A stretch of DNA of 64,000 nucleotides from Lactococcus paracarnosus (GTDB taxonomy: Bacteria > Bacillota > Bacilli > Lactobacillales > Streptococcaceae): contig NZ_CP017195.1 of the NCBI RefSeq assembly GCF_006770285.1, forward strand, positions 992,001-1,056,000. The letters are read 5' to 3'. Below the pieces are notes generated by a model. That model saw only the letters and a list, made by a program, of their open reading frames with translations. It searched no databases and had not been told where the DNA came from. The position numbers and the translations under genes are program-made. Within the stretch, counting starts at the first letter, position 1. Every line of letters starts with the position of its first letter. Positions 18,532 to 27,784 of this stretch are shown piece after piece.

Positions 18532-19338
18532 CTAGGCTGTTGGGTCTGCGATTAATTCATAGGTGATCGTCGTAGTATAGGTATCAGACTCCTTAACAGA
18601 TGTATTTGGTATAGAGAGTTTGACACCCTTAGTAACTAGTCCCTTTACAGGTGTCATCTTACCATCTTTATCTGCTGTGTGGTTAACGATTCCCTCTTCT
18701 AATTTACCTAAGCCAAGGCTCCATCTGCCAATACCAGTTGTCGTATCAGCAGTCGCGAGATCTTTTGCATCGGAGGTTAAGACAACATCACCAGAAGCTG
18801 CTTTAGGCGCCCCTGCTTCATCGTTATAAAATAAATTAGAAAATGTGATAGTAGCACCATTCAACTGTTTTTTATTATCTTTTGTCGAGTTGAAAGGCGT
18901 ATCTTGCTTAGCAGTAAGTTTCCAACCTTTTCGTTCAGACCCTCTATTGTCTTCTACGCCGATAAATGGTAAGAATTCAGTGCCATTACTCCCTTTGTCT
19001 GCTTTAGCAAAGAAGTTCGTATCTGATTTTAGCTGTTTACCAAAGTTTAGGTTAGAGGCGTAAGATAGCATTAATTCGCCACCTTGTGGATTTGGTTGTG
19101 GATTTGGCGCAGGTTTTGGCTCTTCACCTGGTTCTGGTTCTGGAGTTGGTCCTGGAGGAGTAGGAGGTGTTGGTGTTTCTGATTTAATAAAAGTAAGATC
19201 AGATGTTGTTTTGGCATGCTTGGCATCCTCATACGAGGTACCATCAGCATTAGCAACTGTGGCATTTTGCAATATCGCACCAGTCGTTACAATGCTTGTC
19301 AAGACAAGCGTGCTCTTTAGTAGTTTTTTAAGTTCCAT
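18532..19338 (-). CDS. WxL domain surface protein
   Basis: 268-residue secreted protein. A signal peptide (MELKKLLKSTLVLTSIVTTG, cleavage near VANADG) precedes a Pro/Glu-rich spacer (PTPPTPPGPTPEPEPGEEPK, about 54-80). The WxL domain follows, with LNFG near its start, the first signature in RKGWKLTAKQDTPF, and a variant second one (YTTTITYELIADPTA) at the C terminus. Such domains attach to peptidoglycan without covalent linkage. I use the ATG at 19338 because AAAGGAG lies just upstream and the signal peptide begins there. A longer frame up to 19401 has no such support. It is the first gene of the surface cluster. No DUF916 partner gene is present. Confidence 0.88.
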   Translation of the reverse strand: MELKKLLKSTLVLTSIVTTGAILQNATVANADGTSYEDAKHAKTTSDLTFIKSETPTPPTPPGPTPEPEPGEEPKPAPNPQPNPQGGELMLSYASNLNFGKQLKSDTNFFAKADKGSNGTEFLPFIGVEDNRGSERKGWKLTAKQDTPFNSTKDNKKQLNGATITFSNLFYNDEAGAPKAASGDVVLTSDAKDLATADTTTGIGRWSLGLGKLEEGIVNHTADKDGKMTPVKGLVTKGVKLSIPNTSVKESDTYTTTITYELIADPTA

Positions 19339-19624
19339 AAAGTTTTCAATCTCCTTTAGTATATTAAGTTGTTTTACAATATCATTATAACAAGGTGGCA
19401 TATAATTGTCAATAATAAAAATGAAATATTTTTTATTTTTACACTTTTTAATCTTCGGAGATGATTTATTTTGATAAAAAATGGTTTGTTTTACAGGATT
19501 AATTAGATAGGTTTTGTTTATGAACGAATCACGATGAAAACTGGTTAAATATGCCTGAAAATAAACCAGTACATGCTATACTATAACTATTAAGATGGTG
19601 CGCATTTGAAAGAGGAATCCTAGT

Positions 19625-21550
19625 ATGTCAGACAATAAATATCTCGCTCTATTAGCTGAAAAATATGAAACGATAGATAAAGTCAAAAGTGAACTGGTCA
19701 ATTTAGAAGCCATACTCAATCTCCCTAAAGGAACAGAGCTCTATATCAGTGATATCCATGCTGAATATAAGGCCTTTAACCATATCATTCGAACGGGTGC
19801 TGGGAACATTAAGGAAAAAATCGATGAAATTTTTCCGGATGAAAATGCGCAAGAAATGGAACACTTGGCGATGTTGATTGCTTATCCGACCGATATGTTG
19901 CAGGGAAAGCCTACTGATTCAGCTGAGGCTGATAGCTGGTCAGCATTGACAATCAATCGCTTACTAAAATTATTACGTCATCTCGGTACAAAGTATTCTC
20001 GCTCAAAAGTGCGTAAGGCAATCGATGAAGATTTCCGTTATTTTACGGAAGAATTAATGCTAAGTGTTGATACCAATCAGACTGAGAAAAAAGACTATTA
20101 CCAACAAATCATCAAGCGTTTGATTGAGCTTGACCAAGATGAGAAGTTCATCCGCAGTCTGTGTATCACGATACAAGAGTTAACTGTCGATCATTTGCAT
20201 GTCGTAGGAGATGTATTTGATCGTGGCGCAGGTGCAGATAAGGTCATGGATCGGTTAATTCAGTTTCATAATGTTGATTTCCAGTGGGGTAACCATGATG
20301 TGCTTTGGATGGGGGCGTATGCTGGTAATTTAGCATGTCTTGCGACGCTGTTAAGGATTGCAGTCAAGTATAATTATCTATATGAGTTAGAGGATGCCTA
20401 TGGCTTAAATCTCAGACCCTTATTTTTGTTTGCGGAAGCACATTATACTGATAATAACTCGGGATTTACACCAGCATCACGCGCAGATGATGAACTTTAC
20501 GGAGTGGAAAACCAAACTCGGCTATCACAAGTACATCAAGCGCTATCAATTATTCAGTTCAAGCTAGAAGGACAAATCATCTCTAGGCGACCGGATTTTG
20601 AGATGGCAGATCGCAATTTACTTGAGAGAATTGACTATGATCAGCAGACCATCAATCTGGCTGGTCAAACATATACGCTAAAAAATGCGTGTTTTCAAAC
20701 CATTTCCTCTGAGTTTCCTAATCAACTGACTGACGGTGAAAGCTATGTCATGGCAGCTATCCTATCCTCACTTCAAAAATCTGAGAAATTTCAACGGCAC
20801 ATGCATTTTCTTGTTGAAAAAGGGTCAGCTTATTTGGTCTATAATCGCCACCTGCTATACCATGGCTGTATCCCTTTAAAAAATGACGGCTCATTTTTGG
20901 AGATGAAAATTGAGGAGGCTAGCTATTCTGGTCGTGCTTTGCTTGATCAATTTGATGCGCACATTAGGCGAGGTATTCACTATCCTGACATCGGAGATGA
21001 TTATTCGACAGATTTGATGTGGTATGCCTGGGCTGGTAAGTGTTCTCCCTTATTTGGCAGATCATCGATGACGACTTTTGAGCGGTATTTCATTGCAGAT
21101 AAAAAAGCGCATCAAGAAGGGGATAATGCCTACTTTACCTATCGCGAAGATCCTAAAATGATGACCAAGATACTAGCTGAATTCGGCTTAACTGATCCCC
21201 AGTCAGTTGTCATTAATGGGCATACGCCTATAAAAGTAGGTGATGGTGAAAGTCCGATTAAAGCAGCTGGTAAACTGATGGTCATAGATGGTGGGATGAG
21301 CAAAGCCTACCAAAAGACAACAGGTATAGCTGGTTATTCCTTACTAAATGACTCCTATGGCTTTAAAATCGTCACGCATGCACCTTTTACGTCGATAGCG
21401 GACATCTTAGCGAAGGGTAAAGGCAATGAGTCGTTGAAATATTTTCTTGAAAAAAAACCGAAACGTCGCATGATTAAAGACACAACGATTGGTGACAAAT
21501 TGCATGCAAGCATCACTGATTTAAATGCCTTATTGGACTATATGCCCTGA
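19625..21550 (+). CDS. fbp: Fructose-1,6-bisphosphatase, class 3
   Basis: Gluconeogenic enzyme hydrolysing fructose 1,6-bisphosphate to fructose 6-phosphate. The 641-residue length matches the Firmicute class 3 (Fbp/YydE) family, which is unrelated to classes 1 and 2. Metallophosphatase-type motifs are visible: SDIHAEY near residue 43, VVGDVFDRGAG near 193, WGNHDVLWMGA near 222 and NGHTPIKV near 538. A ribosome site (AGAGGAA) precedes the ATG. The gene stands next to the alpha-galactoside locus, where sugar-phosphate flux is set. A small ORF and a terminator follow. Confidence 0.95.
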   Translation: MSDNKYLALLAEKYETIDKVKSELVNLEAILNLPKGTELYISDIHAEYKAFNHIIRTGAGNIKEKIDEIFPDENAQEMEHLAMLIAYPTDMLQGKPTDSAEADSWSALTINRLLKLLRHLGTKYSRSKVRKAIDEDFRYFTEELMLSVDTNQTEKKDYYQQIIKRLIELDQDEKFIRSLCITIQELTVDHLHVVGDVFDRGAGADKVMDRLIQFHNVDFQWGNHDVLWMGAYAGNLACLATLLRIAVKYNYLYELEDAYGLNLRPLFLFAEAHYTDNNSGFTPASRADDELYGVENQTRLSQVHQALSIIQFKLEGQIISRRPDFEMADRNLLERIDYDQQTINLAGQTYTLKNACFQTISSEFPNQLTDGESYVMAAILSSLQKSEKFQRHMHFLVEKGSAYLVYNRHLLYHGCIPLKNDGSFLEMKIEEASYSGRALLDQFDAHIRRGIHYPDIGDDYSTDLMWYAWAGKCSPLFGRSSMTTFERYFIADKKAHQEGDNAYFTYREDPKMMTKILAEFGLTDPQSVVINGHTPIKVGDGESPIKAAGKLMVIDGGMSKAYQKTTGIAGYSLLNDSYGFKIVTHAPFTSIADILAKGKGNESLKYFLEKKPKRRMIKDTTIGDKLHASITDLNALLDYMP

Positions 21551-21590
21551 TTAGCTGCTAACCCTATTTTGACAAAAAGGAGGATGTGAT

Positions 21591-21671
21591 ATGTTTGACT
21601 TACTACTAGCACTGGTGATTACAGCCTTATCTACATGGGCACTTGCATCGTATGCAAAATCAACAGGCTAA
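21591..21671 (+). CDS. 26-residue small membrane peptide
   Basis: A strong AAAGGAGG ribosome site lies 7 bases before the ATG at 21591. The peptide starts MFDLLLALVITALSTWALAS and ends YAKSTG. It is one hydrophobic helix with a short tail. Size and shape resemble holin-like or Fst-type small membrane toxins, but there is no clear family match and I see no obvious antisense RNA promoter. It is 40 bp after fbp and before a terminator, so it could simply be the last cistron of fbp. Confidence 0.5.
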   Translation: MFDLLLALVITALSTWALASYAKSTG

Positions 21672-21678
21672 GCTCATC

Positions 21679-21712
21679 AAAACACCTTAAATCTGATGTT
21701 TAAGGTGTTTTA
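21679..21712 (+). terminator. Terminator after fbp and the small peptide
   Basis: A perfect 13-bp stem (AAAACACCTTAAA with its complement) closes a 6-base loop and runs into TTTTA. Confidence 0.85.
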
Positions 21713-21807
21713 TCATACAACAGCCTATTATATACAAATAGATGAAACGATATAGTGACATTTATTGTTTACTAAACATGGAAAATGTAGTAAAATAAGA
21801 TCAGAAA

Positions 21808-21836
21808 TATAATTCAACAAGACCGATAGGCTATCG
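21808..21836 (+). promoter_or_regulatory. Candidate promoter and dyad upstream of the LacI gene
   Basis: TATAAT at 21808-21813 is followed 10 bp later by the dyad CGATAGGCTATCG (21824-21836). The -35 is poor. The dyad could be an operator near the transcript start or a 5' hairpin. Confidence 0.35.
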
Positions 21837-21897
21837 CTGTCGGGGGTGATTAGTCAGATCGTCATGCTAGAAGAACACAGTAAAGGATAAAGTAGAG

Positions 21898-22929
21898 ATG
21901 GCAAGTATCAGAGAAATAGCAAAATTAGCTGGCGTATCTCCTGCTACAGTTTCCCGAGTTTTAAATGCGGATGAGACGATGCGTGTTAAAGCGGCAACAA
22001 GAAGTAGAATCATTCAAGTTGCCAATCAATTAAATTATCATAAGGTAAGTAATTTAGGGGTGAAATCACCAAAGCAGGCTAATTTATTATCTATTGCTTT
22101 AATTAAAACACACGCTTCAAAAGGTGAAAGTGACGATCCTTATTTCAGATTGATAAGAGAAGGGATCAAGCGTGAGTCGGATATATGGAGTTTTAGACTT
22201 GAAATCCTTAAGTTAGGTGACATTAGACTGGATCAGCTTGACAACTTCGGTGCAGTAATTGTGGTTGGTGTATTAACTGATAGCGCCTTATCACAACTTT
22301 ATGACGTCAATCCGAATCTGATTGTTGTTGATCATTATTTTGCAAGTTCACGATATGATCTTGTCCATCATGATTTTGCCAAACAAACACAAGCAGTTCT
22401 AGATTATTTATATGAACAAAATCATCGGCAGATTGCTTTTATTGGTGGTGAAATAGAAGTAGCGGATCTAAACGGAGATAAGCAAGATGTATTATCAGAC
22501 GTTAGAACAATTGCCTATAAAAATTGGATGACACTTCATGGTTTGCTAGATCACTGCCAAGTGAGGACAGGAAACTGGACGATGGGATTTGGCTTAGCCG
22601 CGACCAATGAGTTACTAGATCAATCAAAAGAGATGTTGCCAACCGCAATTGTCTCAGCAAGTGATCCGATGAGTATTGGGATTTATCGTGCACTGCAACT
22701 CAAATCAATCTCTATTCCTAAAGCACTATCGGTTTTTAGTTTTGACGATATTGAGATGGCAAGCTATATGTCTCCTCCCCTTAGCACTGTTCAAATAGAT
22801 AGTCTAGAAATAGGTCGAGTTGCCGTTAGACTGGCTAAGGAAAGGATGATAGATGGTCGTAAGAGCGCACTTCGTGTTGAAGTTGCATCTAAGCTGATTT
22901 TGCGTGAAAGTGTTAGAAGAAATGACTGA
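21898..22929 (+). CDS. LacI-family transcriptional regulator (GalR/RafR type)
   Basis: 343-residue sugar-responsive repressor. The N-terminal helix-turn-helix and hinge (ASIREIAKLAGVSPATVSRVL) precede a periplasmic-binding-like effector domain ending in the LacI-typical FDDIEMASYMSPPLSTVQID block. Its position directly before the alpha-galactosidase gene suggests control of alpha-galactoside or galactose use. The TAAACGTTTA palindromes in front of aga and msmE are plausible operators, although CcpA could bind the same sites. The start is the ATG after AAAGGATAAAGTAGAG. The identity of the inducer is not shown by sequence. Confidence 0.88.
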   Translation: MASIREIAKLAGVSPATVSRVLNADETMRVKAATRSRIIQVANQLNYHKVSNLGVKSPKQANLLSIALIKTHASKGESDDPYFRLIREGIKRESDIWSFRLEILKLGDIRLDQLDNFGAVIVVGVLTDSALSQLYDVNPNLIVVDHYFASSRYDLVHHDFAKQTQAVLDYLYEQNHRQIAFIGGEIEVADLNGDKQDVLSDVRTIAYKNWMTLHGLLDHCQVRTGNWTMGFGLAATNELLDQSKEMLPTAIVSASDPMSIGIYRALQLKSISIPKALSVFSFDDIEMASYMSPPLSTVQIDSLEIGRVAVRLAKERMIDGRKSALRVEVASKLILRESVRRND

Positions 22930-22981
22930 TTGCTTGTCAATGGTCTTTTTTTATAGGCAATTTAGATCCTGTTCAAACCTA

Positions 22982-23030
22982 TTGACAACGCTTTCAAAAA
23001 AATATATACTATATTGAGTAAACGTTTAGT
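22982..23030 (+). promoter_or_regulatory. aga promoter with cre-like site and palindromic operator
   Basis: TTGACA (22982-22987) and TATACT (23005-23010) are spaced exactly 17 bp. TGACAACGCTTTCA (22983-22996), a 13/14 match to the cre consensus, overlaps the -35. The palindrome TAAACGTTTA (23019-23028) lies just after the -10. Both positions fit repression by CcpA and/or the LacI regulator encoded upstream. Confidence 0.75.
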
Positions 23031-23057
23031 AAAAATATAAAGCGAATGAGGTATCAC

Positions 23058-25259
23058 ATGACATTAATTACATTTGATGAACGCAATCAAGTTTTTCACC
23101 TATCCAATAAGACGATTTCCTACATTATCGGACTTGAAAGAGCAGCATATCTTAGCCATCTCTATTTTGGTAAGGCGATTAAGAGGTATCAGAATAGTCG
23201 ACAATATCCACTTATAGACCGCAGTTTTTCACCTAATCCTGCGGGCTTACCACTTAAAACACGGGATTTTTCGTTGGATGTGTTGCCACAGGAGATGCCA
23301 AGTCATGGCCATGGGGACTTCCGAAATCCTGCTGTTCAAATCAAGCAAGTAAATGGCTCATCTATCACGGACTTTGTTTATGACAGCTATGAAATTATCG
23401 CAGGTAAACCAGCACTTAAGGGATTACCTGCAACCTATGTTGAATCAGATAGTGAAGCTGAAACGCTTGTCATTACACTAGTTGATCGCCTACTTGATCT
23501 TACTTTGAAGCTATCCTACACAATCTTTGCTGATAGACAGGTCATTGCTAGAAATTCCTTTCTTGAAAATAAGGGTCAGGAATCGGTCATCATTGAGAAA
23601 ATTGCGAGTGCATCACTTGATTTAGTTTCACAGGACTTGGAGCTTATCAGCTTGGCTGGTCGTCACAACAAGGAACGTGAGATTGAGCGTCAGACGGTAC
23701 AGAGAGGCACTCGGATTATAGATAGTAAAAGGGGGTCATCAAGTCATCAAGCCAACCCCTTTATCGCACTTGTGTCGCCAAAGACAGATGAGTTTACAGG
23801 CACTGCAATTGGATTGGCCTTAGTTTATAGTGGTAATCATGAGATGCTGGTTGAACGTGATCAGTTCGAACAAACCAGAGCGATGGCAGGTATCAATCCC
23901 TTTGGTTTTGCTTGGGAGCTAGCACCGAGTCAAAGCTTCCAATCACCAGAAGCCCTGCTCGTTTTTTCAGATCAGGGGTTAAATGGTATGAGTCAATCCT
24001 TTCATGACGTGCTTCAAAATCGATTGGCTAGAGGGAAATTTAGACATGCAGACCGACCGATTTTGATTAACAACTGGGAAGCAACTTATTTTGACTTTAA
24101 TACAGATAAAATAAAGGCAATCGTAGATGGTGCAGCCGACCTCGGTATTGAGTTATTTGTGCTTGATGATGGCTGGTTTGGTAAGCGAGAGGATGATACG
24201 TCAGGACTAGGAGATTGGTTTGAAAATAGGGACAAACTATCAGGTGGTTTAGCTGGTATTTCTGACTATGTCCACGGAAAAAATATGTCATTTGGCCTAT
24301 GGTTTGAGCCAGAGATGGTCAATGCTGATAGCGATCTCTATCGTGCCCATCCTGATTATGCCCTTCAAATACCGAATCGTAGTATCAGTACCTCACGCGA
24401 TCAATATGTGCTTGATTTTTCTAGAAAGGATGTTCGCGAGACAATCATAGCTCGGATGCGCCACATTCTTGATACTGTCAATATCGACTATATCAAATGG
24501 GATATGAACCGGAGCTTGACGGATGTCTATTCTGCAACACTTGACAGTGCGAATCAAGGGGAAGTGTTCCATAGATACGTGCTCGGTCTCTATGAGATGC
24601 TAGAAACTTTGACAACTGAGTATGATTATATACTTTGGGAAGGATGTTCAGGGGGAGGAGGTCGATTTGATCCTGGTTTCCTATATTACATGCCGCAAAG
24701 CTGGACAAGTGATAATACAGATGCAGTCGAAAGACTTGATATACAATATGGGACGAGCTTGCTGTATCCTATTTCATCAATGGGCTCTCACGTCTCAGTT
24801 GTCCCTAACCACCAAACACATCGTGTGACAGGTCTTGATATTCGAGGAGATGTTGCCATGAGTGGTGTGTTTGGCTATGAGCTCAATGTACAAGATATGA
24901 CAGTAGCGGAGAAAGTGACGGTTAGTGAACAAGTTGCCTTCTATAAACAGCATCGTCAATTACTTCAGTATGGCAAGTTTCATAGGCTTGTGTCGCCATT
25001 TGAGACATCGCATGCTGCCTGGCTATTTGTTAATCCAGATAAATCACAAGCTATCGCCTTCTATTTTAGGAAATTTGCTGAATCAGCTGGCCCACTCCAC
25101 ACGATTAAATTTGCAGGCCTTGATCCAGAAAAGGTTTATCAAGTGAATGGCGAGGCAAGTTATGGTGGAGATGAGTTGATGCATGTTGGCATCTATTTAG
25201 ATCCCTTTATGGTTGGTGACTATCAAAGTCGTAAGTTTGTGATAGATGAAGTAATTTAA
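23058..25259 (+). CDS. aga: Alpha-galactosidase, glycoside hydrolase family 36
   Basis: Cytoplasmic enzyme releasing galactose from melibiose, raffinose and stachyose. About 733 residues, typical of GH36. The catalytic nucleophile lies in YIKWDMNRSLTD and the acid/base in WTSDNTDAVERLDIQYG, with FVLDDGWFGKR and WEGCSGGGGRFDPG also conserved. I choose the ATG at 23058 because GAGG lies 7 bases upstream. An ATG at 23046 in the same frame has no good ribosome site. With sucrose phosphorylase downstream it processes raffinose to galactose, glucose 1-phosphate and fructose. It ends at a very strong shared terminator with the convergent AraC gene. Confidence 0.96.
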   Translation: MTLITFDERNQVFHLSNKTISYIIGLERAAYLSHLYFGKAIKRYQNSRQYPLIDRSFSPNPAGLPLKTRDFSLDVLPQEMPSHGHGDFRNPAVQIKQVNGSSITDFVYDSYEIIAGKPALKGLPATYVESDSEAETLVITLVDRLLDLTLKLSYTIFADRQVIARNSFLENKGQESVIIEKIASASLDLVSQDLELISLAGRHNKEREIERQTVQRGTRIIDSKRGSSSHQANPFIALVSPKTDEFTGTAIGLALVYSGNHEMLVERDQFEQTRAMAGINPFGFAWELAPSQSFQSPEALLVFSDQGLNGMSQSFHDVLQNRLARGKFRHADRPILINNWEATYFDFNTDKIKAIVDGAADLGIELFVLDDGWFGKREDDTSGLGDWFENRDKLSGGLAGISDYVHGKNMSFGLWFEPEMVNADSDLYRAHPDYALQIPNRSISTSRDQYVLDFSRKDVRETIIARMRHILDTVNIDYIKWDMNRSLTDVYSATLDSANQGEVFHRYVLGLYEMLETLTTEYDYILWEGCSGGGGRFDPGFLYYMPQSWTSDNTDAVERLDIQYGTSLLYPISSMGSHVSVVPNHQTHRVTGLDIRGDVAMSGVFGYELNVQDMTVAEKVTVSEQVAFYKQHRQLLQYGKFHRLVSPFETSHAAWLFVNPDKSQAIAFYFRKFAESAGPLHTIKFAGLDPEKVYQVNGEASYGGDELMHVGIYLDPFMVGDYQSRKFVIDEVI

Positions 25260-25280
25260 GAGGTGTAAGTACCTTTAAGC

Positions 25281-25349
25281 TAATTTATTCTCATATCATT
25301 AAAAAAAACGCTGATTTGGCGTTTTTTTTAATGATATGAGAATAAATTA
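25281..25349. terminator. Perfect 31-bp-arm inverted repeat, bidirectional terminator
   Basis: The arms 25281-25311 and 25319-25349 are exact complements around a 7-base loop, with an A8/T8 tract and GC closing pairs at the tip (AACGC/GCGTT). It lies between convergent aga and the AraC-type gene, 21 bp after the aga stop. The arms are much longer than a terminator needs. Confidence 0.9.
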
Positions 25350-25388
25350 ATGGGTTAGTCTAGCAATGAAGCATGAATCGGATAAAAT

Positions 25389-25417
25389 AAAAATAAGCAA
25401 TCCATATGCTTATTTTT
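25389..25417 (-). terminator. Terminator at the end of the AraC-type gene
   Basis: ATAAGCA pairs with TGCTTAT around ATCCATA, flanked by A and T runs. It overlaps the last codons and stop of the minus-strand gene and can act on either strand. Confidence 0.65.
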
Positions 25418-26279
25418 TTATGCGATTCATATTGGTAGAAGTCAATGTTTCAAGCATCAAATTATCATGATTTTCAGCACGAAATTTCGTTGGGCTAACG
25501 CCATAACGCTTTTTAAATGCGTTTGAAAAACCAAGGGAATCGGTAAAGCCGATACTCTCTGAAATTTGAGAAATCAAATTTTCTGAATGAATAAGTAACA
25601 TGATTGCTTGGCCCATCCGTAAGTCAATTAAATATTTTTGTGGTGAAAGGCCATACTTATGTTTAAAAACTGTAAAAAGATAGGCACGTGAAATCATCAC
25701 ATGGGCTAAAACATCTTTTATTTTGATACCACTCTTATAGTTATTATTGATAAACATATAGGCTTTTTCAGCATAGTAATCCGATTGATTTTTATGAGAA
25801 CTTGCCAGTTTTGGGAAAGCAGTAATTAGTCTTTTCATTAACAAAAAAAGCTCAGCTTCAATGAGTAAATCAACACAAGCCATATCCTTATAGGATAGAC
25901 TATAAATTTGATTAAATGATTTGATAAAGTCAGTTGTGCTGACATTTTTCAATACCCAATTTTGGTCATTGACTGAAGTTCTTGCAAATAAATCGGATAC
26001 AATTCGACCACTGATACCGAGCCAATTATAGACCCATGGATCAATAGGATCTGACTGATAAAAGGTCTCAACTTCTGCTGGTAATATGAAACAATCACCA
26101 GCTTCCAAACTATGTTTTGAGCCATTAATTGTGAATTTACCACGTCCAGATACAATATAATGCATGACATAATTTTCACGTTTTGTAGGGCCAAAACTAA
26201 AACTAGGGATTGTGGTTTCATTACCCACAAAATCAAGGTTGATATCTAAATAATTTTGATGAAACTCTCTATATTTCAT
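25410..26279 (-). CDS. AraC-family transcriptional regulator (MsmR-like)
   Basis: 289-residue regulator with an N-terminal cupin-type sugar-binding domain (GRGKFTINGSKHSLEAGDCF) and two C-terminal helix-turn-helix motifs. The second of these is the AraC signature SLGFSNAFKKRYGVSPTKFR. It is divergent from the msmEFG importer with a shared 160-bp control region. This matches MsmR, the activator of the streptococcal multiple sugar metabolism operon, so activation of msmEFG-gtfA is the likely role. The start ATG lies next to the palindrome at 26299, which could mediate autoregulation. Confidence 0.88.
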   Translation of the reverse strand: MKYREFHQNYLDINLDFVGNETTIPSFSFGPTKRENYVMHYIVSGRGKFTINGSKHSLEAGDCFILPAEVETFYQSDPIDPWVYNWLGISGRIVSDLFARTSVNDQNWVLKNVSTTDFIKSFNQIYSLSYKDMACVDLLIEAELFLLMKRLITAFPKLASSHKNQSDYYAEKAYMFINNNYKSGIKIKDVLAHVMISRAYLFTVFKHKYGLSPQKYLIDLRMGQAIMLLIHSENLISQISESIGFTDSLGFSNAFKKRYGVSPTKFRAENHDNLMLETLTSTNMNRIKK

Positions 26280-26298
26280 AATTTACTAAACTTTCTTT

Positions 26299-26399
26299 TG
26301 TAAACGTTTACTGCATACATTTTACCATGAATTAAGAACGTCTGTCTATATCTATACTCATATTTCTATCATATAATAAATATATAGAAAGCGCTTACT
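26299..26399. promoter_or_regulatory. Divergent control region between AraC gene and msmE with two cre/operator-like sites
   Basis: TGTAAACGTTTACT (26299-26312) contains a perfect 12-bp palindrome and matches the cre consensus at 13 of 14 positions. AGAAAGCGCTTACT (26386-26399) is a weaker 12/14 match. The first shares TAAACGTTTA with the aga operator. Confidence 0.7.
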
Positions 26400-26441
26400 A
26401 AGCACTAACTAAATATAAGTTCTAGAAGAGGGAAACTTAAT

Positions 26442-27686
26442 ATGAATAAAAGAACAAAATGGACAATGACAGTTGTCAGTTTAGCGTCAGTTGCTTTACT
26501 AGCGTCTTGTGGTAGTACAAGTAGCAAAAAAACTGAAATTGAATTTTTCACTCAAAAAAAAGAGACACTAGGCATTACAAAAGAAATTGCTAAAGATTTT
26601 GAGAAGGAGAATAAAGACATAAAAGTAAAAGTTGTATCTGTACCAGATCCGAGTAATGTTTTGAAAACACGTATTTCTTCAAAAGATACACCTGATGTTG
26701 TTAATATCTATCCACAAAATTCAGATTTTAAAGAATGGGCAGCGAATCATGTATTTGAAGACTTAACTGGTAAGTCGTTCATGAATAATATCAAAGAAGG
26801 CGTTGCTGCACAATATAAAATAAATGATAAGCTTTATAGTGCCCCACTAGATTCAAATGCATGGGGATTCTTCTACAATGTGGATGCCTTTAAAAAACTT
26901 GGGATTGAAGCGCCTAAAACCTGGGATGAATTTGAAGCAGTAGTTAAGGATATAAAAGAAAAAGGGAAGAATCAGTCACCTTTCGCACTATCTCTAGCAC
27001 AAGGTGATGCTTGGTCACTAAATGGATTTGGTCAGTTGGCATGGGCACAGGCTGATGGCGGTTTTGATGGGGCACAGAATGCACTTCGATTTTCTCCAAA
27101 GGGTGCAATTAAAACGGCTAATCCTAATTTTCAATCTGTTATCAAACAACTAGATATTCTAAAAGGTAATGGTCAAAAAGGTGCAGAAGGGGCTACTTAC
27201 AATGATGCAATAGCCGCGTTTGTAAGTGGAAAATCGCTTATTTTACCTCAAGGTATTTGGGCACTTGCTGCTGTTCAACAGCAAAAACCAAGCTTTGAAA
27301 TTCGGTCTTTTGCTTATCCAGGTAAAACAGCTGAAGATGCAATGAGTGTTGGTGCAGCAGATATGGCACTTTCTATTTCTAGTACGTCTAAACATAAAGC
27401 AGCAGCCGAAAAATTTGTTAACTACTTTAGTACAGCTAAAGTCTTCCAAAAATATTTTGATGTGAATGGAGAGCCGACATCAGTGAAAGGGGTTAAGACC
27501 GAAGGTAAAATGCCAGAACTCGAGGGCATAACACGGCTTACATTTACTGATAAACAGTTTGTTTGGTTACAATCTAAATGGACTAGTGAAATAGATTTCC
27601 ATACACTGACAGCAAATTACGCACGCTCAGGAAACGCAGATAATTTTGCAAAAGAACTAAATGTTTTCTTCGACTCAATGAAATAG
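26442..27686 (+). CDS. msmE: Sugar ABC transporter substrate-binding lipoprotein (MsmE-like)
   Basis: 414-residue extracellular binding protein of a CUT1 carbohydrate importer. The lipoprotein signal peptide ends in the lipobox LLASC (Cys23), which anchors it to the membrane outer face. The mature part is a family 1 solute-binding protein (IEFFTQKKETLGITKEIAKD, SNAWGFFYNVDAFKKLGIEAPKTWDEF). Together with the two permeases and the neighbouring alpha-galactosidase and sucrose phosphorylase, raffinose-type oligosaccharides, melibiose and isomalto-sugars are likely substrates. This is inferred from context and from the S. mutans msm system. Expression is probably under the AraC regulator and catabolite control. 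Confidence 0.9.
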   Translation: MNKRTKWTMTVVSLASVALLASCGSTSSKKTEIEFFTQKKETLGITKEIAKDFEKENKDIKVKVVSVPDPSNVLKTRISSKDTPDVVNIYPQNSDFKEWAANHVFEDLTGKSFMNNIKEGVAAQYKINDKLYSAPLDSNAWGFFYNVDAFKKLGIEAPKTWDEFEAVVKDIKEKGKNQSPFALSLAQGDAWSLNGFGQLAWAQADGGFDGAQNALRFSPKGAIKTANPNFQSVIKQLDILKGNGQKGAEGATYNDAIAAFVSGKSLILPQGIWALAAVQQQKPSFEIRSFAYPGKTAEDAMSVGAADMALSISSTSKHKAAAEKFVNYFSTAKVFQKYFDVNGEPTSVKGVKTEGKMPELEGITRLTFTDKQFVWLQSKWTSEIDFHTLTANYARSGNADNFAKELNVFFDSMK

Positions 27687-27784
27687 GATTGCTTTCAGAT
27701 TTATGGATTTTTCCTAAGCTCATCACATTAGATGAGTTTAGTATAAAGTTCATAAATTCATAAAACTAGAAAAGAGATCATATC

